Shown here piece after piece: positions 24,550 to 24,765 of a stretch of DNA of 24,765 bases. Position 1 is the first letter of the stretch. The number at the start of each line of letters is the position of its first letter. Location of the stretch: positions 1 through 24,765 of the forward strand of contig CAYXZC010000026.1 of NCBI GenBank assembly GCA_964469815.1. Direction: 5' to 3'. The DNA comes from MGBC163016 sp964469815 (lineage in GTDB: Bacteria; Actinomycetota; Coriobacteriia; Coriobacteriales; Eggerthellaceae). The notes beneath the pieces were generated by a model, which worked only from the letters and a program-made list of their open reading frames with translations, was not told the DNA's origin and ran no database searches. The position numbers were made by a program, and so were the translations under genes.

Positions 24550-24557
24550 ATTCATCC

Positions 24558-24580
24558 GCTTTAAATTGAAAATTTAAAGC
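24558..24580 (+). other. AT-rich stem-loop before repeat copy 2
   Basis: GCTTTAAATT and AATTTAAAGC pair perfectly around GAA. Relative to the hairpin at 20580-20601, a G-C pair has become an A-T pair, so the stem is kept although both bases changed. This counterpart lies 13 bases before copy 2 of the repeat. Confidence 0.55.
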
Positions 24581-24593
24581 TCCATTCCGACCT

Positions 24594-24719
24594 GATGCCC
24601 AAAATCCACGAATGCGCGCTTATCTGACGCTTTGATGCTTGCCCTCATTGGCCTTAAGCCAACTCGGCCGCATCACACGCCAACTAAGCACACCTCGTGA
24701 ATTTTTAGCTTCACTACGA
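24594..24719 (+). repeat. Intergenic repeat, copy 2
   Basis: This is the second copy of the 126-bp element seen at 20605-20730, same orientation, eight differences. It lies 75 bp after the pta stop codon. Resemblance ends at 24719; the remaining 46 bp to the window edge are AT-rich and do not match the sequence after copy 1. On the minus strand, a reading frame is open from the window edge (24763) to the stop at 24620-24622, so it could be the end of a gene that begins outside the window. Confidence 0.9.
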
Positions 24720-24765
24720 ACTACCTGCTGCTTTTGGATTTGATTAATAACTAGGGATCGCTTCC

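Overview
The window reads as chromosomal core-genome DNA from an actinobacterial lineage, most likely class Coriobacteriia. That placement is inferred from the gene order (ileS-lspA-rluD-like-coaBC, then rpmF-plsX-rnc-smc-ftsY-ffh), the mid-range GC content judged by eye, and the acidic, Asp/Glu-rich proteins. No marker in the window fixes the genus. I see no rRNA, CRISPR array, prophage or recognisable transposase.

Layout. Positions 1-19558 are almost entirely coded on the minus strand. Read in the direction of transcription (high to low coordinates) the order is: ileS, lspA, an RluA/RluD-family pseudouridine synthase, coaBC, tRNA-Pro(GGG), rpmF, plsX, rnc, smc, ftsY, ffh; then an endonuclease IV-like gene; then metK and priA; and finally the 5' end of a gene with a lysine-rich N-terminus that runs off the left edge. 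A promoter (-35 inside the coaBC 3' end) probably starts the tRNA-Pro/rpmF/plsX/rnc/smc/ftsY/ffh unit, and a stem-loop after ffh probably ends it. A compact structured leader resembling the SAM-I/SAM-IV riboswitch clan precedes metK-priA.

Positions 19701-24519 are mixed. degV is on the plus strand, a two-gene minus-strand operon follows (UDP-galactopyranose mutase glf, then a family 2 glycosyltransferase), and pta is on the plus strand. After degV and again after pta lie two copies of an undescribed-looking repeat (126 bp, 8 differences by hand alignment). The copies are flanked by small hairpins, and one copy is followed by a long nested stem. This repeat region is the least explained DNA in the window.

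Genes working together: Ffh and FtsY form the SRP targeting pair; SMC is the chromosome condensin; RNase III processes structured RNA; PlsX feeds phospholipid synthesis; MetK makes SAM; PriA restarts stalled replication forks; LspA and IleS are the usual coupled pair; CoaBC makes 4'-phosphopantetheine; Glf and the GT2 protein point to a galactofuranose-containing surface glycan; Pta belongs to acetate fermentation. The main oddities are an endonuclease IV homologue that has lost several zinc ligands, an FtsY whose acidic domain is at the C-terminus instead of the N-terminus, a roughly 65-residue acidic insert in PriA, an RNase III with an Asp-to-Asn change and a basic tail, and the duplicated intergenic element.
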